Positions 24,643-38,745 are shown, counted from the first letter of the stretch. The stretch is 64,000 nt of DNA from Tubiluchus corallicola (GCA_030141605.1 JAQGDQ010000041.1:126001-190000), one strand, 5' to 3'. Notes: generated from the sequence alone by a model not told the origin. A program made the numbers and translations.

Positions 24643-25803
24643 ATATGATTTTTATTTTATGAGGATAAAAAATTTATATCGAGAACAGTGACGGTGACAA
24701 AATAATGCCTTGTGCAATGCCGTTTTCAAACTTTTAAGCAACTATAATTACAAGCAATGAATCCGCTTTCGTTAGCTTCTCAGTTACACTGAATGCAAGC
24801 TGTAGCTCAATTACAATTTAACCAATTAAGTTTGAAGTTTAGCTCGAGGCTAAATTGCAACGGCTTCTATAGTTTTACACACTGTATAACGTTCCGAATG
24901 GTGTAAGGAACAAAAATCATATCTAACTCTTCGTAGCTTAAGCAACCTAGAATTTTGAACACGCCCTATAAGCTGCTGCCATATTGTACAGTTTTGAAAA
25001 CAAATTTGTTTTGTTCTCTGTGCCGTTATGGCCGCTTTTTGTCTAATGAAATTGTAACCTTTAGCGTATAGGTTCACAAAGACACAGTTAACCTCAACCT
25101 CTTTAACTCTCAACTGTGTCAACAGAAGTTTGTGTATTTTAAACCGAGATGGCGCGCTAAAAGCTTGACAATATGTTCCCTATTCTGTGTTGCACATTTG
25201 ACAAGATGAGTAGGAACATCTGTGTGGTGTTTGCCGGCGTTATTTAATAAATTAATAGACTCCACTTTGAATAAATTGTAACTAGCAGTGCAGCACATTA
25301 ACCTATGTACCTAATTAATTTCTGATTCGTATAGAAGCACAAATCAGCTGCTAATTGCTTTTAGACAAAATCGAATGAATTCAGATCCAAATCCGCGAGC
25401 AGGATCGAGTATCGCTTGATAAGCTGAAAGACTCCATCCAAACCTGCGTGCATGACCGTGTTTATCACTTGACTATGCCCGGTTCAATGAGGTTTAAGCA
25501 TGTATGGTTTACAGTGGCATTGTGCACTGTGCAAAGCACTCGTGACTAACTATCATTTGTCTATGCCTGGCCAGTGCAGTTACTTATATGTGACGGAGTA
25601 TTTTGCCCTAATTTTCACATTTTGGCTCCTATCTAAAGCCCTGAAATAATCCCATCTTTTTAACAATACTATTGTCTGAGAGCCTACTTCTACTTCAATT
25701 TGCGAGCTATTCCATGTTACAATGGGGTCTCACAGATCCGAGCTGCTAGCGGATAAAAAGAGACGAGAGAAGTATGACAGAAAAAGAGGGTGAGAATCAA
25801 AAC

Positions 25804-25807
<4 letters not shown>

Positions 25808-25853
<46 letters not shown>

Positions 25854-25862
25854 GAGAGAGGG
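25808..25862. repeat. (GA)n microsatellite
   Basis: A GA run with two gaca interruptions, ending in a short poly-G. Confidence 0.95.
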
Positions 25863-28800
25863 GGGGAAGAACCGCGTATATAAAATTATCAATTTACCAT
25901 CCTTACAATACGTCAACTCATTTTGCACGAATTCGTGACAAGCTGCACTAGTCTGAATAACAGCATTATCGATAATTAATAAATCACCTAGTTTTCAGGT
26001 GATACTTGATATACAACAGACTACCTGATAATTTGTGTCTATATTGCTTAAAGGAAACAGTGTACCATAAATGCACCATCATTTTGTGAATCCGCACGCG
26101 ATGTCATACAGATCGGAGCACTGCAGACCTTATTATCGGTTGTAGCTTTAGATATATTAAGATAAGCATGTTTCGTCGCTCGGAAATAGACCTAATTATT
26201 TTGTCACAAAATTAATGTATTATACCGACAGGAAACTTGTAACATTTCCAGCAAGATAAAACTGTGTGGGCAGCATGTTTGACTCCTTATTTTTCAATGC
26301 TCATGAGCTCAGCACTATCACCTCGGTGGCAAGTGAATATTTAACATCTATAAGGAAGAACTTCTAAGATTCGCGAGCGATCAACATAGCGTAAACTCCC
26401 GTTGTGACGGGAGAAAACTTTCGAAGTATCATTTTCCGGACACCAGCTCGAACGTGTTAAGCAACTGACTCATCACTGGGACGTATATGAGCTATCCTCT
26501 TAATTGAAAATTATGTGAATAATTGAATAAGGTGAGTGAATGGTCTCGTGATAAGTGCAATCATGTCATCAAAGGGCGACGATTATGAGCAATCGTTGCG
26601 TTTCTATCAGCATTAACCAACGTGATAGCTTTTCAGCCCTCTGCGCACTGATATCCCGCTTCCTTGAGTATTCACAATTAATCATGCGTCATTCATATAT
26701 CCGGGAATTTTAGCAGAAAAAAGTCAGAAATCTTGGCGTGGGCAAGCGTCATGCGGTGTAATGGCATCGGAGGCTAAAAGTCTAACATTGTCACACGCTG
26801 CTTGTGACATTTAAGATGTTTTACCTGCGCTGGAAACAGGAGGTAAAATTTCTAGAAAAAGGTGCACAATTTTTAACTCCCCGCTGATTAAGAAATTGTG
26901 CATTATAGACATACGGCTTGAATAAAATTTTCTAAAGGTTCAATTATAATTATTGACTGTTTTAATAAACAAAATTTTCACAACACAAAGACCGCAGAAA
27001 CGGCATGAGGTTTATGCTGTTTAAAGGCTTCCTGGAAAATTAAGAAAGCACAGGTCAGGGCAGTTTTGTAGTTTAAAAAATTCAGATATCTAAAAAACCA
27101 GAAAAAAATATTATCCTCTAGAATAAATATTAAGCACGGGGATTTTTTTTACAAATTTTGTGCGATTGTTCATGAAACACACTCCTTATTATTACAAGCC
27201 TTCTCTTTTTTATTTTAAGTTAAAATTTCCCTACATAAAACTGTCAAATATTGCATAGCGAACTTTCCAGGATTTCGCTTATCGTAATGTAAATAAATAC
27301 TAATCCTTAACCTACACAAGATAAATACGTGCAAATAAAAATGCTTAGATAAATCACAAAACTATGAAAAAGAAGGTTGTTGCGTTTTAGAGCCATACTG
27401 TCTTTTGCACGCGTACTCAGACAGTTATACTTCAAAATAAAAGTTTTGTTATTGCTAAGAAGGATGCGTTGAAAATTAACGATTGCCAACTGAACACTAT
27501 GAGTGGAACTGTACATTGCCGACTTTACTACAGTACCCAACTGCCTACCGGTTTGTGTCGCACTAGTTTATGCAGTTTTGCAAGAAGAAGGCAATAAAGA
27601 CAAGACTCGCAGTTCCTGAGCATCCCGCATCCGAGTACCTGAGAATCCACGTGTGCAGAGTCTGCAGACTCCTACGCGTGAGTGCTACAAGCAGCAAGCC
27701 GCAGAGCTACAATGCCAAAACCAAACTGCATGGTTTAATCAAGCAATAAAGTAATTATGCTCAATTTACTTCTATTTGTCAGTCTGGTTAACCGCGCTAT
27801 GACAATTATTATGTTTATACACACACCCCGTAACGGCTGCGCGTATCATAGTCGCCTATTTTGTATCAATAGTGTATTTATTAGTTTCGAGTTGGTGAGC
27901 AACTAGAAAAGAAACTGACAACACAATAAAATCATGCGCAGTAAAGCTTGACAACAAATCATGCAGCCCCGATTCAATAAACATAATAAAATAACTTATT
28001 TTCCCTTTAGTTGACACTCTCAATATGCCACGCTTACCCGGCCATAGATATGTAAACTATACCATTGACATAATTATATCTGTGAGCTCAACAATTTTTC
28101 CGCACGATATTTAGGAGGTATCGATGGATCCAAACAAAGATAATTGTTCCCTGAAACGTCTGTTCACAGATAAATGCGAGGAAACAAGCCCCTGACACGA
28201 TAAGAGATTTCATTTGTAATCATGATGAGAGCTAGAATAATTGAGATCCAAGATTAACATTCAACTTGTAGCCAAATAAAGCGCATTATACAGTTATGGT
28301 GGCGGCAATCCGTAATAATTGATGGGCTGAGAGGAAAGTTAATGTATCAAACGTAATATGTGTGCAAGTATACTGTGTCACTGTGTGAAAACTAAACATT
28401 TTAGATAACTTTTTAAGAATTTGGACTTTAGTAACTTACAATTATGAGTCATTATATAACGGTTTGAACCAACATAACCAGGTGCATACTGGTTATGAAT
28501 GTTTTAACATTTCAAGTGATCACATTTCCGTATAGTTTAATTTGAAACTATTTGTAACTGTTTCAATGGGACTGTCATCAGTCAATAAATTTACTAGTAC
28601 TCATGGCCTGTGTCATGTAATGTACGTGACAGTATACTTCTACATAACAGCGTGCACACTATTCCGCAATTTTAGAATGACACATGCACGGTAATGGCTC
28701 ATTTCAGTAATTTGTATTTTTCCAAACTCCGTTTTTAGATCCTCACAGGAATACGTGCGCGTGCATTCTAGCAGTAATGTGCTGCAGCTGTAAGAGCCGC

Positions 28801-29040
28801 AAAGTAACCGTATGACAGCCGACAACCCCGACACAGCGATAATCCTGAGTGATATTTTTAATATGATTTAGTTTCAAGATTCAACTAGTTACGGACTTGT
28901 AAGTAAACATAAGCTTCGTATAAATTTGAAGCGACTACTAACATTGAATGGCAAATTACGAAATCCAAGAAAAATTTCAGTAAAGGCAAACTCTGAAACA
29001 CTACATGGCAAATGTGCATATATTACATTTCCACATGGTA

Positions 29041-29150
29041 CCTGTACGCTCAGTGCTTGTAAACTCAGCACCCTCTAGCTCGGTGCTCACAATCTCTGCA
29101 CCTACTAGCTCGGTGCATGCAATTTAGGCACTCATAGTCTTAGCTCTAGC
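29041..29150. repeat. Short minisatellite, about 34-bp unit
   Basis: About three diverged units share the words ctagctcggtgc and a cac or gcac ending. Confidence 0.5.
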
Positions 29151-32100
29151 GTTTGCGTTCAGTAGACATTTGCGACCAGCATTTGTCGACTATATACTAT
29201 ATCTTGGAGAGTATACACATGGTTGCTATAAGTTCTGAATGGTCTGCATAGATTGTAATAAAACGCTGAGCAAAGCGCAGAGTTGATGAATGTTAAGCGA
29301 ATTTTCGATTTTACAGAAAGCGATTTAGCGATTACAGTTTTTTCATTTTATTTATGCAGGCACTCTTCCTCCACCGCACAAAATTCGAAAATTCTTCCTC
29401 GATTGGCGGTCCCGGAAGATTTCATTGAAGTGCAAATTTCACACAGCTGCTGAGGGCCAAAAGTGGCGTACGCTATTTATCTGGGAGGAGAGCCATGCGT
29501 GATTTTTGGTACCCCATGCTGAACTGTCTTTCTTTGCGGAATAATTTGTGTCAGCAGTCCCACAAATCACATGTTAGGCACGGCGGAAGAGTCTGTTTAG
29601 TTACTGTTACGATTATTACGCATTCACACATTGTGTTTTTCTCTTCAATGTGAAAATGCCGTACTTAAGCACGATTCATGGTTACGCGCTAAATAACTGT
29701 TAAATTCAACAATAACTATAATAACCGTAATAATATTTGATTATTTAGCGAACAAACGCTTATACATCTGTTTCGGTTAGCATGATGAGGTGTTGATGGA
29801 ACTCGTATGCTTTCATTGCAAGATTAGTGTTACATATAAAGTGTGCTTTGATCTTTATTTTATCAGTTTTAAAAGAAATTACATCACAGGGACGACACGC
29901 CTTATGGAGAAGTGATAAAAGAAGAGAAAAGTTCCCCTATTGTGCTATTTATCCTCGAATTACACTCCACTTGATTTGTATGTATTGATAGGCTACTGTG
30001 CAGACAAGGATGCAGTAGGAAACCACAGATGAAACAATCAAGGAAACCCCAATCTTACATAAGACAACCCCTTTAAGTGAATGAGCTTGGCGGCAGCTAT
30101 TCCCTGGTACATTTTTTTTATAAACAATATAAGAATTACAAACCTGCTTCTATATAACATTACGTCACTTGAAGTCTTAAACTTTCCTTTTCCACTAATA
30201 TTTTAGGTAATGAACTTTTGGTGAGCGTTGGCTTCGATCATAAACCAGACCTTTACACTGTGCTTTATATTTATATTTAGTAATGTAATATTTCTCGCTC
30301 ACATACTATTATTAAACATGATCATTGACCACTTTGACCCTAGATCATAAGTTATTGACACCTTAACTGCATGCTACGTTACAGAAAAGTTTGTAAAATG
30401 TGATTAAACTACAGCCTTGTGCTTCAAAAATTATTTCAAATTTGTCTGTTCAAAACAAAGGCCTTCTGAGGACGGGCGCGACATTTTAATAGCTTATACT
30501 ACATACGGATGATTTGACTACTAGGATGCTTCCACAAGGTACAACAACCACACACAAAATTGCTGTTTAAACTTTTATCCAAAAAGCAACAAAAAGAAGA
30601 ACAGTTATGCTAGTTGACAACAGGAACATACTGGTTCGCAGGGCAAACTATCGCCTGCGACCTACGGTCAAAAGGCTGGCGTCAGTAGACATTGATCAGT
30701 TTTTACGATTATTATTCAACTCCTTCTAGACCACTGGGCTAAATTAAAAATGCTTTCACAGTACTGCCAAGAAGATATTCATTAAGCAGTGTTCAGAAAT
30801 TTGGGTAAGGCAAGTTCCAAGACAGGGGCCAAAATGTAAAATTGGGGTGCCCAGTTTTATGAGTTTTTATATTTATAAAGCTATTGACACGCGTAGGCAG
30901 AGGGGAACTATGTTTATACATGACATGATAGCGTTGTGTCATGGGCTCCTGAAGCAGGTGGATCATCATAATTTTTCCCATTAGGCTCTGACCTTTTTAT
31001 AGTTTTTGATCTAGGATCACAATATTTAGTGACTAAAAGGGGTCGAGTCCTTGTGCATGATTGCTGATTAAATATGGGTCATGTGCATGTGAGATTTTTT
31101 TTGCTATTGGCGAAAGCAAAAGGGAGAGCAGGTACAGATATTTTTCCATTGTTCAGTAACAACTGATTTTAGTAAATCAAATTAACTGTCTCGACAAGAG
31201 AACTTGAATAGTATAGGTTGACCCAAGATTGGTTGACCCCGCCTAACTCACTGATAACGGGCAAAAAGTGACTAACTGAGGAACACTGTCAACCATTCCT
31301 GAGACTAAAAGCTTACAACAGAACAAACACCTATTTGTATAACGAAATTTTTTAGAAAAGCAAAGTGACTCCAGGTAATAAAAATGTTGAGTTTTAAGCA
31401 TTTTGTTATAAGGCTCCAAACATGGCAACCTTCTTACAACGTTAACTAAATAATGACATAGTTGCAAGGGTACTAGACCTTAATAATTGCCATTTTACAC
31501 ACTGTTTACCAGCATTGGCGAATTAGTGAGCGTTTTCGTAAAAATTAGAATTCACTGGAACCGCTTGGGTGGTGGAAGTAGTTTTGAGAGGGCGAACACT
31601 TAATTAGAATAATAGTCCCAGAGTAAAAAATATTGCTCTACGCATCGCTACACTAACCAACACACTTATGTGCTTCAGATGGTTTTCTATGTTAGAATTT
31701 CAACTGGTTATTCAACACCAAATAAGCGCATAATTACGATATAACAACATTATTTATGCGCAATTTATTGCGCAGCCACGCACGCAAAAATCAATAATTG
31801 ATGAGCATTGTGAGTTTATAACAGTTTCCGTTGGGTTGTCAGCTGAATAAGGTGTTGCAATAGTCTGATATGATAGGGTCTGTCAAAAAAGCAAATGAAA
31901 GGTCCAGCTAGAAATACATAACTACAAACCGAGTTTCTTAACTACTAAACGATATTGTTTCTTGTTATTTATTTAAGCAACTAACCCAATGTATCTATTG
32001 TATTACAATAATTCGAAATAAAGATAAATATATATAATTTTTTAGGCTTGCAGTACTTGATCGCTATCTTATGAGAAAATATTGTCGAGAAGACATTTTA

Positions 32101-32905
32101 TGGATGTAGATCGACAGCTATTTTTATTTTATTTTTTGGATAGTTTTTTATTTCATTTTGTTAATAAAAAATATAAAATATAAGAAAATATAAAAATATG
32201 CTGTAGACGTACGTTGCTATCAAAGCTGGTTTTATCTAAGCAAGTGAATTAAATAACTTTATAAATTTAAAAATGTATAATTATAACTACTGTAGTAAAA
32301 CTCGGCTGTATTTACAAACGCCTTTTTAATAAAATTTGTATCAATTAAAAGAGCTGAACTAATTTCATGTAACAAGGATTTGAATAATAATATTTATTCT
32401 TATATAAGTAACTTTCTATTTTTTATTTATTAAATATTACAAAATCTAGATATTTTTATGACGCAACGTTAAACCAGTCCTATAGGCCAATTAGGCTAAA
32501 GCCTTTATAGTATGCTGTCACCTTAGTTAGTTTTGTCAATGCATGTGTAACAACGACAGTATGATGCCTCAGAGATTACTTCAATGCAATATGAGTTTTG
32601 GGCCTTTTTATTTGTTTCGTTCCTTACGTCTCACTTCATTTGTTTCTTTGTACTTTAACATTTATTTTAAATTTGTTTTGTTTTATTTTTTGTAATTTAT
32701 TCTTATTACAGTTTATTTTTGCATTTTTTATTTTACTTCACTTTCTTTTACTGTTTGAGGAAATGTCGACAACATTTTTTATTATCTAGGAATTTACAAA
32801 TTTTGTCCCACACACTTTTTCCACTTTAAAGTTAAGTTTGAAAAATCGTGTCAGTTGTTGAGGATATCACACCTGACCATATACTGTTCTCAAAATCAAC
32901 CTTGT

Positions 32906-32990
32906 GGGGTATCGAACTGCAACAACAACTTGGAAACTACCGCTTTTGACGTGTTGGTATACCGTAAAAGGACCGTAATTAAATCATGAC
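32906..32990 (-). repeat. Possible tRNA-like SINE relic
   Basis: The minus strand carries a B-box-like AGTTCGATACC preceded by sequence that could be a decayed tRNA body (GGTATACC... then TTTCCAAGTTG). The A box is weak. Confidence 0.2.
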
Positions 32991-33724
32991 TAGGTAATAC
33001 AGTGGATATACACCCATTTGCGTGTTATTTGTAATCATTTATACCAGGCAGTATCTGTCTATGTATTTGTTAATTGTTGCAATTTAATTATTAATAAGAA
33101 AATGAACAGGTGTGTAGAAAAGCAAAAAGATCTGGAATTATCCAGCGTCTGGATGATAACAACCAATTAGCGTCAATCAATTTATCAGATGTATGTGGAC
33201 ATAATTAACTTAGGGCCCAAGCCTACTGCTACGCTAAGTTACTGAAGCTTGAAATGGCGGTAACAGACGTACGAATAAACCGAACCAATGTCCAGTAAGT
33301 AACACCAAGAAGTGCTACAAAATTTCTAGTAAGCTTTGTCACCCGTGACGTTTCTAGGCACTGTTCCTGTAATATAACGAAAATGACTGAAATCCATGGT
33401 TTCACAGTCGTCCATTGAATCAATGAATATTTTCTCTTGATTACTAGCATTAGGATGATTTGCTTAATTCTAGAGCTGCCTTTGTTAACATTTGACACCT
33501 GTAAAAATCATATATTCATTATTATATACATGTAAAATCACATCTGTAAAAACAAGGGTTCTACTTTTCAAGACACATGAAAGTCATGTACATATCTTTA
33601 CTATACATTGGTGTACAATTGTACAATATATAAGTGTTTAATTATGAATGAAAAGTTTGAGGTAACAAACAAATTTTAAACTAGTGAACTTGCCTGAGAA
33701 AATAGTAACCGCTACAAAAATGGT

Positions 33725-33842
33725 CTAAAATGTAGAAAACGCATTAACGGTCGGAGCTCTACCTCATTGGGCGCCCCAGATCCATGCTCTAACTGCTTTT
33801 TTGTTGGGCCCACCATTTTTCTAAAGCCTGTATCCGCCCCTG
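33725..33842. mobile_element. Terminus of a hAT-type DNA transposon
   Basis: Read on the minus strand the end begins CAGGGGCGGATACAGGCTTT, the CAGGGGCGGAT form common at hAT termini, followed by a GGGCCC and GGGGCGCCC-bearing subterminal region. No opposite end was identified, so this is probably a truncated copy. Confidence 0.45.
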
Positions 33843-34885
33843 ATGTCCATTACGTCTATTACAGACACTGGACAGGCAAAATTCTAAAATAAAAAATCTT
33901 TCCTCACACCAGATTAACACTGTTGATCACCCACTAACCAAGGTCAGCGTTGCTTATCCTCACTCCTAAAATAATGATGACATAATGATAACGACGATGA
34001 CTGCGACGACGATCATGATGATGTTGATGAGACTTTAATAAAGGCGACACTAAAATCCCGATATTTTGCCAGATTCTACCTGTGTTTTCGTTCTCAAAAA
34101 TCGTGTCAACACACAAAATTTGAAAATCTTTTTTGCATTAACGCTTCATGTTTCACCAATCCACCGTACCTGGCTACTTAATTAATATTAGAATTTTGTG
34201 CATTTACCTGTGCAAACTGGCTTCAATTTATTTGCCTATGCTACAGAGTTAATTTAATTCGCACTATTTACACAACTTAATGATCTCTTTCGTTTGCAAG
34301 TAGCAGATAACAGGCGTATTTAACCGATCGCAAATTCTCATTTCCCTGTCACGCTATGTATATGTAATCTAGAGACACCTGGGCTAATACGTACCGCTTG
34401 TGCTATTCAAAATCTTGTCCAATAATAATCAAATCAAATCGTGTCCTGTAATGATGAACGCCTGCGCAATCATTAAGCTTTACGCAATGAGTTACGTGCA
34501 TTCGTCTATGTAAACGGTGGAAAATTTTATTTTAAACTCTGGCAAAAACAGGCCAACGCAAACTTAGACTGAATTAACGTTAACTTGTAACGCACCTGAA
34601 CCTAAATCATGGAAATACAAATATATATACATCTTAATTAAAAATACCATTCTGTATAATTTTACGCTATTGACAGGAAAAAAGCAACACACAAAAGAGC
34701 TGCCCAGAGTCGAAAGATAATAGAACCCGTTTTTCTTTTGTCTCACACGGATTTTGGCATACTGAATTAGTCTATGAGTGAATTAGTCACAGAATTACTG
34801 TGTGCTTTTAATGGATTAGAAATGTGATTGAAAGTGCGCGCCTAGCTAGGTGAACTAGGTGGACTATTATAAAATTACGATTATT

Positions 34886-34960
34886 ACTTAGGTATAGCTA
34901 ACGACTTTTCATTTGGGAATGATATGTGAGAATGGTCCAGGCTCGAATCCTCGGTCATTG
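34886..34960 (+). repeat. tRNA-derived SINE-like relic
   Basis: A box-like ATAGCTAACG and B box GGCTCGAATCC are separated by about 45 bases, in tRNA order, followed by tcgg. It is too diverged to be a functional tRNA. Confidence 0.35.
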
Positions 34961-34983
34961 TTTTATAGTGGGTCGCCTAGGTA

Positions 34984-35225
34984 CACAACGAGCAGCAATA
35001 GCTTGTGTATATCAAATGAAAGGCCTCGGTGAGACAAATCGAATGGTTTAGGTTACAATGAGACGGATTGACCGTGATCTCATTAGCAGGCGAAATAGGC
35101 GGGTCAAATGCTTCTAGTGCCAAGCGACACTAGCTTGCAGTGCATCAAATGAAAGCTCTCAATAAGATGAGTTGAATGTCGTGAGATGAGAGAGATTGGC
35201 TGACCTTTGACTCATGAAGAATCAC
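34984..35225. repeat. Two diverged tandem copies of a unit of about 137 bp
   Basis: The core atcaaatgaaag occurs at about 35010 and about 35147. Each is followed by a gag-rich segment, then a gattg and gacc block, then ctcat. Confidence 0.5.
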
Positions 35226-35926
35226 TGGTCAAAAAGCTACAATTTGCTCATTGCAAAGCCAAATTCCTAGATAATCAAGCAAAAATATTGTGACGTCCAA
35301 ACAAAACATGCTGTCATTTCAAAGTCTAATTCTGTAGCTATATACGTTGCTTTCAAAATCTTCTGACCATATCAGAAACATTGTCTATTGTACTTACTTA
35401 CTTTTGCGTCTAAGCTCCAACATGTTACATCCAGACTTTGTCACCTACTTTGGCTACGTTTTACTGAACAACGTTTCGAATAAAATATTACTACTTGAGC
35501 TACCTCATGAAGAGGCACCTGATTATATTTGTGACAGATTCACCCCGCAAATTCGTGGGATATGAACCTTTTGCTTACAGTTCCTAGAGCGCGCTGCTCC
35601 ACGCACTATGTATGGAACAGTTTAACTACCAACATCACAACACTTTCTCACTTATCCACATTAAGTGGCGTTTATGTAGCATCCGGATGCTGATGCGCCT
35701 TGGGTGCGGAATAGGTAAAATCGGTTTATATTATTTTCAATGCACCCATTTATGCAGTCTGCGTATGCGTTATTCTTTTTCTGCAGCTATTCCTACCGCT
35801 TAAAAACAGATAAAAACTTACTTATTTAAAACAGCATTCAATTTTACTTAAAGAAATCATTAATAATTAGTCGTTGTGATATACATGTATTTTATGAAGC
35901 TATGCGTTTTTAATTTCATGGTGGTT

Positions 35927-35957
35927 TTATTATTATTATTATTATTGCTATTATTAC
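35927..35957. repeat. (TTA)n microsatellite
   Basis: A short imperfect tta trinucleotide run with one ttgcta interruption. Confidence 0.85.
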
Positions 35958-36009
35958 GTCGGATTTCACGTTACGTATGTGTGTGAAATTGGTGCTCACT
36001 GCTCAGTAA

Positions 36010-36815
36010 GTTTGGTACAGTAAACTTGGTCCTGGGTTCTCAACAACGAGAAAATTTTATTACCAGGAAAATTTGGTACTAGAAAATTTTAGTACAGGGA
36101 AATTTTGATACTGAGAAAATTGGGCATAGGGAAATACGTTACTGGCAATTGCAGTACATGCGATGTTTAACCAAGAATTTTTGATACAAAAAAATCTAGT
36201 ATAAGGCAAAATGGCATGGAAATATCATTTATAATAACGTACTCGCTAAATTATAGTGGTTCATATTGCTGCATTTGTTTTTTGTTTGTTATTTGTCATT
36301 GTTGTTGTTGTTTATCTGTTTCTTGCTCGCTCTTTGTTGCGATCATCATCATAATTGACGTAAACAACAGGCGTTACTTTTGTCGTATTGTATCTGTTAC
36401 CATCACCACTTTTGTTTATTTTTGCTATTGCTATTGTTGTCGTTGTTATTACCGATGGTGTCGTCGTGGTTGGTGTTGTTGTTGCTGCTTTTATTGTTAT
36501 TTTGCTGTTGTTTGTTTCTTGCATGCGCTTTGTTATCATCATCGTCATCATTGCTACTGTAATTGTTACATTTGTTCTTTCCTTGCTGTTGTGGCAATTA
36601 TTTTGTAATGAGATACAGAAATGGTCTCTCTTTTGTTTAGTACCACGTTTTCTAGTACTAACTTTCCTAGAACGAAATTTTCCAAGACCCATATTTTCTT
36701 TGTAGCAAAACTGCTTCACATCACAGTTTTTTAGTACTAAACATTTATGGTTCCATATTTTCCTTCTACGAATAATAGATTTTCCTGGTAGAAAAAATTC
36801 CTTGTACCTAAAGAT
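36010..36815. mobile_element. Possible foldback element: inverted arms of 16-bp minisatellite
   Basis: The left arm (about 36010-36215) repeats a unit close to GGAAAATTTTGGTACTA every 15-18 bp. The right arm (about 36640-36815) repeats its reverse complement, close to TAGTACCAAAATTTTCC. Between them lies about 430 bp of gtt/gct/atc trinucleotide repeats with an internal duplication (tgtttcttgc...ctttgtt near 36320 and 36510). The overlapping Cys/Val/Ile-rich and Asn/Thr-rich ORFs are artefacts. Inverted arms built from short tandem repeats are typical of Foldback/TU elements; the class assignment is inference. Confidence 0.5.
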
Positions 36816-38167
36816 CACAATAGCAAATTCACTGTATCAAACATTCATGACCCCCCACCCAAAAAAATGTTATAAAGATGTTTCTGTAAATCTATAAAAA
36901 ATATTAAATATTTAAAAAAAAATTCTTCAGGTCACAAATGTGTTATATAATAGCCGGTTTACATAGACGAAATGTACTGAATGTTGCGCAATGTTTACAA
37001 CAGCTTAACTTCAGATTTATAACATAGTGCTGCCATCTTAGGGAAGACTTTTCAACAGTCTGTTTTTAAGCGGACCAGTGCAATTTAAGGAAACATGATC
37101 AGGAAATAGACCCAGTACTCGGACTTTTCGTAGGCTATTGCAAGTTTTCTTAGTTATGTAGAATATATTTGTCATACGTTTGCGCCTACTCTTCACAGCA
37201 GAGAAAATTGTTTTAAACATATACAGCAGCACGAAATGCGAATCATTCAAGTTACTCGCTTATTGCTTATTGAGTTTTTTCTATATCAAACTGCTTGGAT
37301 GTGCCATTTAAAACTACATTTATCATTGTCATGATCCGTTTTTTCACAAGAATTTAATATACCAAGTAACTCTATTGCGACGTTACAATATCACCTTCCT
37401 CGTAAAAATTTGTCTTTCTATTTCTATGTGTTAACATAACTCGTTAACGTTAGTCAACAACTGAAAAACTTACAAAGCAGCAGTAAAAACATTAAAACGA
37501 ATAGAAGCAGAAAAAGCTTGAAGATTAACTTATCCCTCAAATATCCCTCCATGTAACAGCAATTCACAAGCTACATACACCTATATTATTTGAACATTTT
37601 GCATTTAACTACCTCTAGATAACAATGCTGTTCAAATACCTTAGGGAACAAGCCTTATAATTTACTCTCAGACCGCCTACTCTTAAACATACAATAAAAT
37701 TTCAATGTGTGTTTTTTGTGATAGGTGCAGAGAGGCAACAGAAGTGGAAAGCAGACACAGCAGTTCTACTGCAAAATACAGAATTGACAAGCTAGGCATC
37801 AATGCAATCATCATTATTAAAAAAGCAATGCTACCATTGACCAAAGTAGGTAATACGACGACAACATTTGTAATCATAAAAATATAATTTTTTCAAAAGT
37901 GATAAATATAATCTATTATACATGTAGTTGTCAAAAAATTTGTACTGTAGTGTACCAAAGTAAGAAAAGTCAATTCAATACAAATTCAATATGAATAAAA
38001 TTAAATTTACTATTTATGGAATAAACGCACAGTTATTGAATCATGCAACAAAAACTTAACTGAAGAATAGGATTTGTGAAAAAGTTGGGACTGACCTTCA
38101 ATTTCAAACAAGGAACTTTGAATTTGTAATTTATTGGATTACAACTCAAGTACCATATCTCTAGACA

Positions 38168-38236
38168 GCTGTGTAGTCTGATGGTCATGATGTCTGACTT
38201 GTAACATGTCTATGGTTCAAATTCAAGCTCAGAACT
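38168..38236 (+). repeat. tRNA-derived SINE-like relic
   Basis: A-box-like TAGTCTGATGG, an anticodon-arm-like GACTTGTAACATGTC and B box GGTTCAAATTC follow in tRNA order and spacing. Stem pairing is incomplete. Confidence 0.45.
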
Positions 38237-38527
38237 TCTTATTCACATTTCCTTCTTTTCACTCAAGATTGGTTTGAAAATTTGATATTATTTTGGATTT
38301 ATCTTATCATTAATAAATAATCTTAAAATTAACAATAGAGATAATTTTAAAATTTATTGTGTATTGCCATATGAAATCTACAAAGTCAATTTTATTAATA
38401 CTAATAAGTACCATTTGCATTGTTCAGTTAAATAAAATAAATGTATGATACATTTTATAATTACCAGAGACTTTTAATTAATTGTTTTCATTACATAACA
38501 AAACAGATTTTTAAATCACATGTTCAT

Positions 38528-38533
38528 TTTATT
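38528..38533 (-). promoter_or_regulatory. Candidate HDAC8 polyadenylation signal
   Basis: AATAAA on the minus strand about 215 nt downstream of the HDAC8 stop codon. Confidence 0.4.
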
Positions 38534-38745
38534 CATGTATAACAAAATTTATAATTTATGTACAAGTAAACCTACTAATACAAAAGTTAAATTAAATTCA
38601 TAAAACGTTGCCACAATCCAACATAGCTAACAGGCTATCCATGATCGTATGCACAGACAAAAAGCAAGATTAGCCATTCTAGAAAAAATTTAAAATAACA
38701 ATAAAACAGAATTTAAAACAAATGGTCAAATACCAAATGCAAATG

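Larger units (their letters stand above)
21181..38527. other. 17-kb gene desert upstream of Gsx
   Basis: No ORF here has recognisable protein content. It contains CT/GA microsatellites, two hairpins at 24.5 kb, a small minisatellite at 29 kb, SINE-like relics, a hAT-type terminus near 33.8 kb, a 137-bp duplicated unit at 35 kb and a possible foldback repeat at 36 kb. A GC-richer block at about 29380-29600 stands out from its flanks and could be a conserved non-coding element. Around 30825-31000 a CAGGGGCC start resembles a transposon end, but no partner end was found. Confidence 0.5.

Noticed and set aside
24850-25122. 90-codon minus-strand ORF
   Set aside because: No recognisable motif, no signal peptide and no splice context; consistent with a chance ORF.
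33229-33498. 89-codon minus-strand ORF
   Set aside because: Composition is not informative and no family is recognised; probably chance.
30825-33842. A single 3-kb hAT element from CAGGGGCC at 30825 to the terminus at 33842
   Set aside because: The ends agree only over CAGGGGC, the flanks do not form an 8-bp duplication, and there is no transposase between them.
36216-36818. Overlapping ORFs of 105-168 codons on both strands near 36.3-36.8 kb
   Set aside because: Low-complexity Cys/Val/Ile or Asn/Thr sequence from trinucleotide repeats and minisatellite arms; no family resemblance.
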